The notes under the pieces are model-generated. The model was given only the letters and a program-made list of their open reading frames with translations, was not told where the DNA came from and made no database searches. The position numbers were made by a program, and so were the translations under genes. A stretch of 8,663 bases of DNA from Rhodobacter sp. (GTDB taxonomy: Bacteria; Pseudomonadota; Alphaproteobacteria; Rhodobacterales; Rhodobacteraceae): NCBI GenBank assembly GCA_013824055.1, contig PNNE01000308.1, positions 1 through 8,663 on the forward strand, written 5' to 3'. The stretch's first letter is position 1. Each line of letters opens with the position of its first letter. Of the stretch, positions 1 to 5,414 are shown piece after piece.

Positions 1-555
1 ATGGCCTATGACGAGATGCTCAGCTGGGCGCTGTTCTACGCGTCGATCTTCGACACCCGCAAGGCGCCGATGGTGGACGTGGCCGATCCCGACGGTCTGG
101 TGCGCAGCCAGGCGGTGCAGTCTGGGGGCCTGCGCATCACTCTGAACGGGGCCGAGGCGCGGCGCACCCTTGCCGGGCGCTTCGTCGAGGACACCTTTGG
201 CGCATCGGTGCAGCACATCGCCTTTGCGACGGATGACATCTTTGCCACGGCTGCCGAACTGGCACGGCGCGGCTTTCCGCTGCTGCAGATCGGCGACAAC
301 TATTATGACGATGTCGCGGCCCGCTTTGGCCTGGAGGCCGCGCTGGTGGCCCGGCTGCGCGCCGCCAGGGTGCTGTATGACGAAGACGCGGGCGGGCAGT
401 TCTTTCAGCTGTATTCCGCCCCGCGCAGCGACGGCTTCTTCTTCGAGATCGTGCAGCGGCAGGGCAACTACCAGGGCTATGGCGCGCCCAATGCCCCCTT
501 CCGCATCGCCGCCCAGAAACGCAGCACCCGACCTGCCGGGATGCCGCGGCTTTAG
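1..555 (+). CDS. quiC: 3-dehydroshikimate dehydratase-type protein, C-terminal HPPD-like domain (5' truncated by window edge)
   Basis: The frame is open from base 1 and ends at TAG 553-555, giving the last 184 residues of a longer protein. These match the second half of a 4-hydroxyphenylpyruvate dioxygenase-type (vicinal oxygen chelate) domain. Two of the three expected metal ligands are visible: His72 in QHIAF and Glu149 in GFFFEIVQR, followed by the typical NYQGYG tail. The first ligand (DHV motif) and the N-terminal sugar-phosphate isomerase-like barrel, which carries the dehydratase activity in QuiC enzymes, would lie upstream of the window. The ATG at base 1 aligns inside the domain and is probably not the start. 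A true HPPD is the alternative, but the position directly before pcaD favours QuiC, which converts 3-dehydroshikimate to protocatechuate, the substrate of the following genes. The 45-bp gap to pcaD suggests cotranscription. Confidence 0.8.
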   Translation: MAYDEMLSWALFYASIFDTRKAPMVDVADPDGLVRSQAVQSGGLRITLNGAEARRTLAGRFVEDTFGASVQHIAFATDDIFATAAELARRGFPLLQIGDNYYDDVAARFGLEAALVARLRAARVLYDEDAGGQFFQLYSAPRSDGFFFEIVQRQGNYQGYGAPNAPFRIAAQKRSTRPAGMPRL

Positions 556-590
556 CGGGGGAATGGGACGAGCGTAACCTGACCAGACAG

Positions 591-597
591 AGGAGAG
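591..597 (+). promoter_or_regulatory. Ribosome binding site of pcaD
   Basis: AGGAGAG lies 3 bases before the ATG at 601, with its AGGAG core 5 bases away. It supports 601 as the pcaD start. The whole gap between the quiC-like stop and pcaD is 45 bp, and no convincing promoter or terminator was seen in it. Confidence 0.7.
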
Positions 598-600
598 ACC

Positions 601-1380
601 ATGCAAGCCCTGACCCGCGATTTCGGCACGCTTCACGCCCATGTTGATGGTCCCGACGACGGACCCGCGGTGGTCTATGCCAATTCGCTGGGCACCGATC
701 TGCGGCTGTGGGACCGGGTGCTGCCCTTGTTGCCACAGGGCCTGCGCCACATCCGCTATGACAAGCGCGGGCATGGGCTGTCGGGCATCGGCGGCGGCGC
801 TCGGATCGACGACCACGCCGATGACGCGATTGCCGTGATCGAGACGCTTGCGCGTGGCCCGGTGGTCTTTGTCGGGCTGTCGATCGGCGGGCTGATCGGG
901 CAGGTCGTCGCCCACCGCCGCCCGGACCTGGTGCGCGCGCTGGTGCTGTCGAACACGGCGGCACGACTGGGCACGGCGGAAAGCTGGCAGGCCCGGATCA
1001 ATGCCGTCATCGATGGCGGGCTGGACAGCATCGCCGACGCGGTGATGGAGCGCTGGTTCGCAGCCCCGTTCCGCGCCACGCCGGAACTGGCCCTGTGGCG
1101 CGCGATGCTGACCCGCACCCCGGCGCGCGGCTACACCGCCGCCTGCGCCGCCCTTGCCGGGGCAGACCAGACCGAAGCCACCGCCGCGCTGCGCCTGCCG
1201 GTGCTGGTGATCGCGGGGTCGCAGGACGGCGCCAGTCCTCCGGCGCTGGTCAGGGCAACCGCCGATCTGATCGCGGGCGCTGCCTGCCATGAAATCCCCG
1301 GCGCGGGCCATCTGCCCTGCGTCGAGACCCCCGCCGCCTGGGCCGCCCTTGTCGCCCCGTTCCTGAAAGCCCACACATGA
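601..1380 (+). CDS. pcaD: 3-oxoadipate enol-lactone hydrolase
   Basis: A 259-residue alpha/beta hydrolase that opens beta-ketoadipate enol-lactone to beta-ketoadipate in the cytoplasm. The fold is complete: an oxyanion-side strand and loop near residues 23-36 (VVYANSLGTDLRLWD), YDKRGHGLS at 53-61, and the nucleophile elbow GLSIGG with Ser94. The likely acid is Asp209 in AGSQDGASPP, and the catalytic His237 lies in PGAGHLPCVE. Length equals that of stand-alone PcaD, so this is not the PcaC-PcaD (PcaL) fusion found in some bacteria. The start is fixed by AGGAGAG just upstream. The stop overlaps the pcaC start as ATGA (1377-1380), so the two are translationally coupled. A generic alpha/beta hydrolase would be the alternative on sequence alone; its place beside pcaC, pcaHG and pcaB makes PcaD very likely. 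Confidence 0.93.
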   Translation: MQALTRDFGTLHAHVDGPDDGPAVVYANSLGTDLRLWDRVLPLLPQGLRHIRYDKRGHGLSGIGGGARIDDHADDAIAVIETLARGPVVFVGLSIGGLIGQVVAHRRPDLVRALVLSNTAARLGTAESWQARINAVIDGGLDSIADAVMERWFAAPFRATPELALWRAMLTRTPARGYTAACAALAGADQTEATAALRLPVLVIAGSQDGASPPALVRATADLIAGAACHEIPGAGHLPCVETPAAWAALVAPFLKAHT

Positions 1381-1760
1381 CCGATCTGACCGCCAGGGGA
1401 ATGACAACCCGCCGCCGCGTGCTGGGCGATGCCCATGTGGACCGTGCCGAGGCGGCAAAGACCGCGGCCGACGCTCCGTTTCAGGCGCTGATCACCGATG
1501 CCGCCTGGGGCCATGTCTGGTCGCGCGGGACCATCTCGTTGCGCGAGCGGTCGATGCTGACCATCGCTTTGCTGGCGGGGCTGGGCAATGATCACGAACT
1601 GGCCATGCACATCCGCGCCACCGCCAATACCGGCGCCAGCGAGGCCGACGTGATGGAGGCGCTGCTGCATGTCGCCATCTATGCCGGCGTGCCGCGCGCC
1701 AACCACGCCATCAAGATCGCCAGGGACACATTCGCCGCCATGGCACAGGAGGAATCATGA
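1377..1760 (+). CDS. pcaC: 4-carboxymuconolactone decarboxylase
   Basis: A 127-residue protein of the carboxymuconolactone decarboxylase family, the usual length for stand-alone PcaC. It decarboxylates 4-carboxymuconolactone to the enol-lactone used by PcaD. The core motif spans roughly residues 45-112: GHVWSRG, then LRERSMLTIALLAGLG, His73 and His78 in NDHELAMHI, and GVPRANHA. The CxxC redox pair of the related AhpD proteins is absent, as expected for a decarboxylase. The ATG at 1377 overlaps the pcaD stop (ATGA). A second in-frame ATG at 1401 is disfavoured because the purine-rich run before it directly abuts the codon. The 3' end overlaps pcaH in the same ATGA manner, so pcaD, pcaC and pcaH form one coupled block. 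Confidence 0.94.
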   Translation: MTDLTARGMTTRRRVLGDAHVDRAEAAKTAADAPFQALITDAAWGHVWSRGTISLRERSMLTIALLAGLGNDHELAMHIRATANTGASEADVMEALLHVAIYAGVPRANHAIKIARDTFAAMAQEES

Positions 1761-2479
1761 AACCCGCCGAGTTCCATCAGCGCGACCGCCTGTCGCAGCC
1801 GCCGGCCCTGACGCCCGACTACAAGACATCCGTCGCGCGCAGCCCGCGTCTGGCGCTGCTGTCGCTGCAAGGCTCGATGTCGGAAATCACCGGGCCGACC
1901 TTTGGCCATTCGGACATCGATCCCGTAGACAACGACCTGATCCGCAACTACGCCAGGACCGGCGACCCGGTGGGAGAGCGGATCATCGTCCACGGCCGGG
2001 TGCTGGACGAGAACGGCCGCGGCGTGCCGCAGACGCTGGTCGAGGTCTGGCAGGCCAATGCGGGCGGGCGCTACCGGCACAAGAAGGACAGCTATCTTGC
2101 GCCGGTCGATCCCAATTTCGGCGGCTGCGGGCGTATGCTGACCGACGATCAGGGCTACTATCATTTCCGCACCATCAAGCCCGGCGCCTATCCGTGGCGC
2201 AACTGGGTGAACAACTGGCGGCCCGCGCATATCCATGTGTCGGTGTTCGGCACCGCCTTCGCGCAGCGCCTGATCACCCAGATGTATTTCGAAGGTGATC
2301 CGCTGATCGCGAAATGCCCCATCGTGAACACGATCCCCGATCCCCGCGCCATCGACCAGCTGATCGCGCCCCTGGACATGAACGCGGCCATCCCGCTGGA
2401 TTGCCTGGCCTACAAGTTCGACATCATCCTGCGGGGGCGGCGGTCCACCCTGTTCGAGAACCGGCTGGAGGGGAACTGA
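1757..2479 (+). CDS. pcaH: Protocatechuate 3,4-dioxygenase, beta subunit
   Basis: A 240-residue intradiol ring-cleavage dioxygenase subunit that carries the non-haem Fe(III). With PcaG it converts protocatechuate and O2 to 3-carboxy-cis,cis-muconate. All four iron ligands can be placed by the family pattern: Tyr106 (GGRYRHKKDSY), Tyr145 (KPGAYPW), and His158 and His160 (WRPAHIHVSV). The conserved Arg155 sits just before the histidines. The N-terminal arm (residues 1-50) is the subunit-interface region typical of PcaH. AGGAGG at 1747-1752, 4 bases before the ATG, supports the start, which overlaps the pcaC stop as ATGA. Its last codons and stop contain one copy of the 10-bp repeat GGGGAACTGA that flanks the element described at 2480-2531. 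Confidence 0.97.
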   Translation: MKPAEFHQRDRLSQPPALTPDYKTSVARSPRLALLSLQGSMSEITGPTFGHSDIDPVDNDLIRNYARTGDPVGERIIVHGRVLDENGRGVPQTLVEVWQANAGGRYRHKKDSYLAPVDPNFGGCGRMLTDDQGYYHFRTIKPGAYPWRNWVNNWRPAHIHVSVFGTAFAQRLITQMYFEGDPLIAKCPIVNTIPDPRAIDQLIAPLDMNAAIPLDCLAYKFDIILRGRRSTLFENRLEGN

Positions 2480-2481
2480 GG

Positions 2482-2522
2482 ATGTTCAGGAAAAGTGGGC
2501 ACCGGTTTTCCGGCTCGAACAT
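2482..2522. repeat. Imperfect palindrome (potential stem-loop) in the pcaH-pcaG spacer
   Basis: The outer arms ATGTTC (2482-2487) and GAACAT (2517-2522) are perfect reverse complements. The inner arms GGAAAA (2489-2494) and TTTTCC (2506-2511) are also perfect. They are separated by an asymmetric interior loop of 1 and 5 bases, and the centre is GTGGGCACCGG with a short GTG/CAC pair. As RNA it could form a hairpin between the two subunit cistrons. It lacks a T-run, so it is not a typical intrinsic terminator. mRNA stabilisation or processing is possible but unproven. Confidence 0.75.
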
Positions 2523-2541
2523 GCGAAAAATGGGGAACTGA
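2482..2541 (+). CDS. Possible 19-codon bridging micro-ORF between pcaH and pcaG
   Basis: An ATG at 2482, two bases after the pcaH stop and preceded by GGGGAACTGAGG, opens a 19-residue frame (MFRKSGHRFSGSNMRKMGN). It ends at TGA 2539-2541, one base before the pcaG ATG. It lies almost wholly inside the palindromic element. A functional peptide is unlikely; related repeats tend to give similar short basic peptides by chance. Its plausible role is to carry ribosomes from the pcaH stop to the pcaG start, keeping coupling across the insertion. Translation is not shown by the sequence. Confidence 0.3.
   Translation: MFRKSGHRFSGSNMRKMGN
2532..2537 (+). promoter_or_regulatory. Ribosome binding site of pcaG, inside the second direct-repeat copy
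   Basis: GGGGAA lies 5 bases before the ATG at 2543 and decides the pcaG start. The upstream in-frame GTG at 2495 falls in the centre of the palindrome, lacks such a site, and would add 16 residues not expected for PcaG. Confidence 0.6.
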
Positions 2542-2542
2542 C

Positions 2543-3154
2543 ATGGCTCAGGCGTTGAATTACCTCAAGGAAACCGCCTCGCAGACCGCCGGGCCCTATG
2601 TCCATATCGGCCTGGCACCGGGGGCTGCCGGTTTTGACATCTACCGTCAGGAACTGGGCCGGACCATTGCCGGCCCGGACGTTCCGGGACAGCGCATCCG
2701 TGTCGAGGGCGTGGTGCTGGACGGCACCGGCGCTCCGGTCAGGGATGTGCTTCTGGAGGTCTGGCAGGCCGACGCGGCAGGCATCCATCCGCACCCCGAA
2801 GACCCGCGCCACGCCGAAGTTGCCCCCGGCTTTCGCGGCTGGGGCCGGGTGATCACCGATTTCGACAGCGGCCTCTGGGCCTTTGACACGATCAAGCCCG
2901 GCGCGGTCATGGGGCGCAACCGGCGGCTCATGGCCCCGCACATCTCGTTCTGGATCGTGGCGCGGGGGATCAACATCGGTCTCAACACCCGGATGTACTT
3001 CGAGGATGAGGACAACAGCTCCGACCCGGTCCTGAACCTGGTCGAACAGGCCCACCGCCGCGAAACCCTGCTGGCGCGCAAGGTGAAACCCGGCCTATAC
3101 CGTTTCGACATCCGCCTGCAGGGCGATGGCGAAACCGTCTTTCTGGATATCTGA
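2543..3154 (+). CDS. pcaG: Protocatechuate 3,4-dioxygenase, alpha subunit
   Basis: A 203-residue subunit homologous to PcaH but, as in all alpha subunits, without the iron-ligand set: the region matching the His-x-His of PcaH reads APHISFWIVARG. It shapes the active-site entrance and pairs with PcaH. Family marks include SQTAGPYVHIGL near residue 13, the intradiol core VEGVVLDGTGAPVRDVLLEVWQAD, and GLNTRMYFEDE. The start at 2543 is chosen for the GGGGAA site and because it gives the normal PcaG length. The 63-bp spacer from pcaH is unusually long for this operon and consists of an apparent insertion, which could alter the PcaH:PcaG translation ratio. The BKACE gene follows after 3 bases. Confidence 0.96.
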   Translation: MAQALNYLKETASQTAGPYVHIGLAPGAAGFDIYRQELGRTIAGPDVPGQRIRVEGVVLDGTGAPVRDVLLEVWQADAAGIHPHPEDPRHAEVAPGFRGWGRVITDFDSGLWAFDTIKPGAVMGRNRRLMAPHISFWIVARGINIGLNTRMYFEDEDNSSDPVLNLVEQAHRRETLLARKVKPGLYRFDIRLQGDGETVFLDI

Positions 3155-3157
3155 ACC

Positions 3158-3997
3158 ATGGGAAATCCCTGCATCATCTGCGTCGCCATCACCGGATCGC
3201 TGCCGCGCAAGGCCGACAATCCGGCCGTGCCGATCACGGTTCGCGAACAGATCGAAAGCACGCAGGAAGCCTTTGAGGCCGGCGCCACCATCGCGCATTG
3301 CCATGTGCGCAACGACGACGAGACCCCCTCGTCCGACCCCGAAAGGTTCGCCGCTCTGAAAGAGGGGCTGGAAAAGCACTGCCCCGGCATGATCGTGCAA
3401 CTGTCCACCGGCGGCCGGTCGGGGGCCGGCCAGACGCGGGGCGGGATGCTGCCCCTGCGGCCCGACATGGCCAGCCTGTCGGTGGGGTCGAACAACTTTC
3501 CCACCCGCGTCTATGAAAACCCGCCCGATCTGGTGGACTGGCTGGCCGCCGAGATGCTGAAATACGGCGTCAAGCCCGAGATCGAGGCCTTCGATCTGTC
3601 GCATATCCTCAAGGCGCACGAGATGTGGAAAAAGGGCCAGATCAGCGGCCTGCCCTATGTGCAGTTCGTCATGGGTGTGAAGAACGCGATGCCCGCCGAC
3701 CGCGAGGTGTTCGAGTACTACATCAAGACCGTCCACCGCCTGTTCGGCCCGGATGCGCCGTGGTGCGCCGCCGGAATCGGGTCGAACCAGATCGTGCTGA
3801 ACGACTGGGCGGTGTCCTCGGGCGGCCATGCCCGCACCGGGCTGGAGGACAACGTGCGGCTGGACAAGGCCACCCTTGCACCGTCCAACGCCGCGCTGGT
3901 GCGGCGGGTGGCAGAGCTGTGCGACAGGTACGAACGCCCCGTCGCCACCTGGGCACAGGCGCGTGCCATCCTTGGATTGCGCCCGCCCGCGGCTTGA
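3158..3997 (+). CDS. Beta-keto acid cleavage enzyme (BKACE, DUF849); candidate beta-ketoadipate:acetyl-CoA cleavage enzyme
   Basis: A 279-residue TIM-barrel protein of the BKACE family, whose founder Kce cleaves 3-keto-5-aminohexanoate with acetyl-CoA. The Zn site is clear: His47 and His49 in AHCHVRN, and Glu230 in GGHARTGLEDN. Arg226, matching the Kce catalytic arginine, is also present. The family reaction transfers the acyl part of a beta-keto acid to CoA and releases acetoacetate. With beta-ketoadipate this gives succinyl-CoA plus acetoacetate and would replace PcaIJ and PcaF, neither of which is in the window. Substrate is inferred from position: 3 bp after pcaG and 40 bp before pcaB, on the same strand. 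No strong ribosome binding site precedes the ATG, so it probably depends on coupling to pcaG. Family assignment is very secure; substrate is moderately likely. Automatic annotation as a lysine-fermentation enzyme would be misleading. Confidence 0.92.
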   Translation: MGNPCIICVAITGSLPRKADNPAVPITVREQIESTQEAFEAGATIAHCHVRNDDETPSSDPERFAALKEGLEKHCPGMIVQLSTGGRSGAGQTRGGMLPLRPDMASLSVGSNNFPTRVYENPPDLVDWLAAEMLKYGVKPEIEAFDLSHILKAHEMWKKGQISGLPYVQFVMGVKNAMPADREVFEYYIKTVHRLFGPDAPWCAAGIGSNQIVLNDWAVSSGGHARTGLEDNVRLDKATLAPSNAALVRRVAELCDRYERPVATWAQARAILGLRPPAA

Positions 3998-4037
3998 GAC
4001 CGGGCCGCACCGCGCGCCCTGAAAGGGAAAGACCAAG

Positions 4038-5366
4038 ATGCCCGCCGCCCCCGCCGACAGCCTGATCTACGGCCGCCTGTTCGGCGATGAGGACACCGCG
4101 CGGCTGTTCACCGACAGTGCCGAGATCCGCGCCATGCTGCTGGTCGAGGGGGCGCTGGCCCGCGTGCAGGGCGGGCTGGGGCTGATCCCGGCCGAAGCCG
4201 CCGCCTTCATCGACCGCGCCTCGCGCGAGGTGGTGATCGACCCCTCGGCCCTGGCGGCCGAGACCGCGCGCAACGGCGTGCCGGTGCCGGGTCTGCTGGC
4301 CGCCTTCCGCAAGGAAGCGCAGGCGCCGGGGCCGATGCAGTATCTGCATTGGGGCGCCACCAGTCAGGACATCATGGATACCGCCCTGGCGCTGCGGCTG
4401 CGCCCGATGCTGACCTTGTGGGAAGGCCGCCTTGCCGCGCTGCTGGCCCGGCTGGCCGATCTGGCCGAAGCCCATGCCGCGCTGCCGATGGCCGCGCGGA
4501 CCTATGGGCAGGCTGCCACGCCCACCGGCTTCGGCGCCGTGGTGGCGGGCTGGGGCTGGCCGCTGCTGGACGCGCAAACCCGCCTTCCGGGCCTGCGGGG
4601 CTGCCTGTTGCAGGTGTCGCTGTCGGGCGCGGCGGGCACGCTTTCGGCCCTGGGCAAGCAAGGCCCCGCCGTGCGCGCGGGCCTGGCCGAGGCGCTTGGC
4701 CTGACTGACCCCGGCCACAGCTGGCACAGCGACCGCACCGGCCTCGGCCAGCTTGCCGGCTGGGCTGCGGGACTGGCGGGCAGCTTGGGCAAGCTGGCCG
4801 AGGACATCACCCTGCTGTGCCAGTCCGGCGTGGCCGAGGTCAGTCTGGGGGGCGCGGGCGGGGCTTCGTCCACCATGCCGCAAAAGCAGAACCCGGTCGG
4901 CCCTTCGGCACTGGCGGCACTGGCGCGGCATGTCATCGGCCTGGCCGGCCTGATCCAGGGCGCGGCCATCCACCGCCAGCAGCGCGACGGGGCGGCCTGG
5001 TTCGGCGAATGGCTGGCGTTGCCGCAACTGTGCATCTGCACGGGCCGGATGCTGTCGCTGGCCGGGGACATCACCGCCAGCCTTGCGCCGGACGCCGCCG
5101 CCCTGGCCAGGGGGCTGGAGGCCGGCCACGGCCTGCTCCACGCCGAGGCGCTGAGCTTTGCGCTGGCCGGACAGATGCCCCGCCCCGAGGCGCAGGACAT
5201 CGTCAAGGACCTGTGCAGACAGGCCGTGGCAAGCGGCACACCCTTGCTGACGCTGGCGGCGGCGCGCTTTCCGCAAGTGGACTGGCGCCTGACCCTTGCC
5301 GACAGCGCGCTTGGCCAGGCCCCGGCCGAGGCGCGCGCCTTTGCCCTGCGGGTCCGCGGCACCTGA
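4038..5366 (+). CDS. pcaB: 3-carboxy-cis,cis-muconate cycloisomerase
   Basis: A 442-residue member of the fumarase/aspartase (class II) superfamily. It cyclises 3-carboxy-cis,cis-muconate, the product of PcaGH, to 4-carboxymuconolactone. Superfamily regions are in order: HWGATSQDIMDT at 104-115, ARTYGQAATPTGFG at 153-166, and the signature SSTMPQKQNP at 277-286 within a Gly-rich loop. Adenylosuccinate lyase shares this fold but normally has different flanking residues and context; the pca setting and ARTYGQ/SSTMPQKQNP pattern indicate PcaB. Length is close to that of bacterial PcaB. An AAGGGAAAG site (4024-4032) precedes the ATG. It is the last + strand gene of the operon and converges on the following - strand gene, with 48 bp between the stops. 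Confidence 0.95.
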   Translation: MPAAPADSLIYGRLFGDEDTARLFTDSAEIRAMLLVEGALARVQGGLGLIPAEAAAFIDRASREVVIDPSALAAETARNGVPVPGLLAAFRKEAQAPGPMQYLHWGATSQDIMDTALALRLRPMLTLWEGRLAALLARLADLAEAHAALPMAARTYGQAATPTGFGAVVAGWGWPLLDAQTRLPGLRGCLLQVSLSGAAGTLSALGKQGPAVRAGLAEALGLTDPGHSWHSDRTGLGQLAGWAAGLAGSLGKLAEDITLLCQSGVAEVSLGGAGGASSTMPQKQNPVGPSALAALARHVIGLAGLIQGAAIHRQQRDGAAWFGEWLALPQLCICTGRMLSLAGDITASLAPDAAALARGLEAGHGLLHAEALSFALAGQMPRPEAQDIVKDLCRQAVASGTPLLTLAAARFPQVDWRLTLADSALGQAPAEARAFALRVRGT

Positions 5367-5414
5367 TCCGGGCGTGACGCACCAGGCGCGAACTTCAGCC
5401 CTGGATCGCACAAA

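Larger units (their letters stand above)
2470..2541. mobile_element. Small palindromic insertion-like element with 10-bp flanking direct repeats between pcaH and pcaG
   Basis: GGGGAACTGA occurs at 2470-2479 (the end of pcaH, including its TGA) and again, perfectly, at 2532-2541 just before the pcaG ATG. Between them lie 52 bp containing an imperfect palindrome. If one repeat copy and these 52 bp are removed, pcaH TGA is followed by a single C and then the pcaG ATG, a spacing like that of the other junctions of this operon. This is the pattern expected from insertion with target-site duplication. The second copy supplies pcaG with its own GGGGAA ribosome binding site. No transposase is encoded, so any mobility would have been provided in trans. 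The core resembles a short palindromic repeat, with GGAAAAGTGGG and CCGGTTTTCC arms, that I recall as dispersed in many alphaproteobacterial genomes; that resemblance is from memory. Confidence 0.6.

Noticed and set aside
574..579. GTAACC upstream of pcaD, recalling half of the ATAACC-N4-GGTTAA pattern I remember for PcaQ
   Set aside because: Only one half-site is present, with no matching second half, and no regulator gene lies beside it.
137..964. A 275-codon - strand frame across the quiC-like/pcaD junction
   Set aside because: An Arg-rich shadow frame spanning two well supported + strand genes.
2495..2542. A GTG at 2495 as an upstream pcaG start
   Set aside because: It lies in the centre of the palindrome, has no ribosome binding site, and would add a 16-residue element-derived leader foreign to PcaG.
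3158..3997. Reading the DUF849 protein as a lysine-fermentation 3-keto-5-aminohexanoate cleavage enzyme
   Set aside because: The family match is right but no lysine-fermentation genes are nearby, and the gene is embedded among pca genes.
5382..5404. CCAGG/CCTGG inverted repeat between the convergent pcaB and DUF4010 genes, as a bidirectional terminator
   Set aside because: The stem is only 5 bp with a 13-base loop and no T-run on either strand.
3723..5411. A 562-codon open frame on the - strand, antisense to the BKACE 3' end and pcaB
   Set aside because: It is longer than pcaB but its translation is rich in Arg, Gly, Gln and Ala with no recognisable domain, which is typical of shadow frames opposite GC-rich genes. 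The + strand frames carry clear catalytic motifs.
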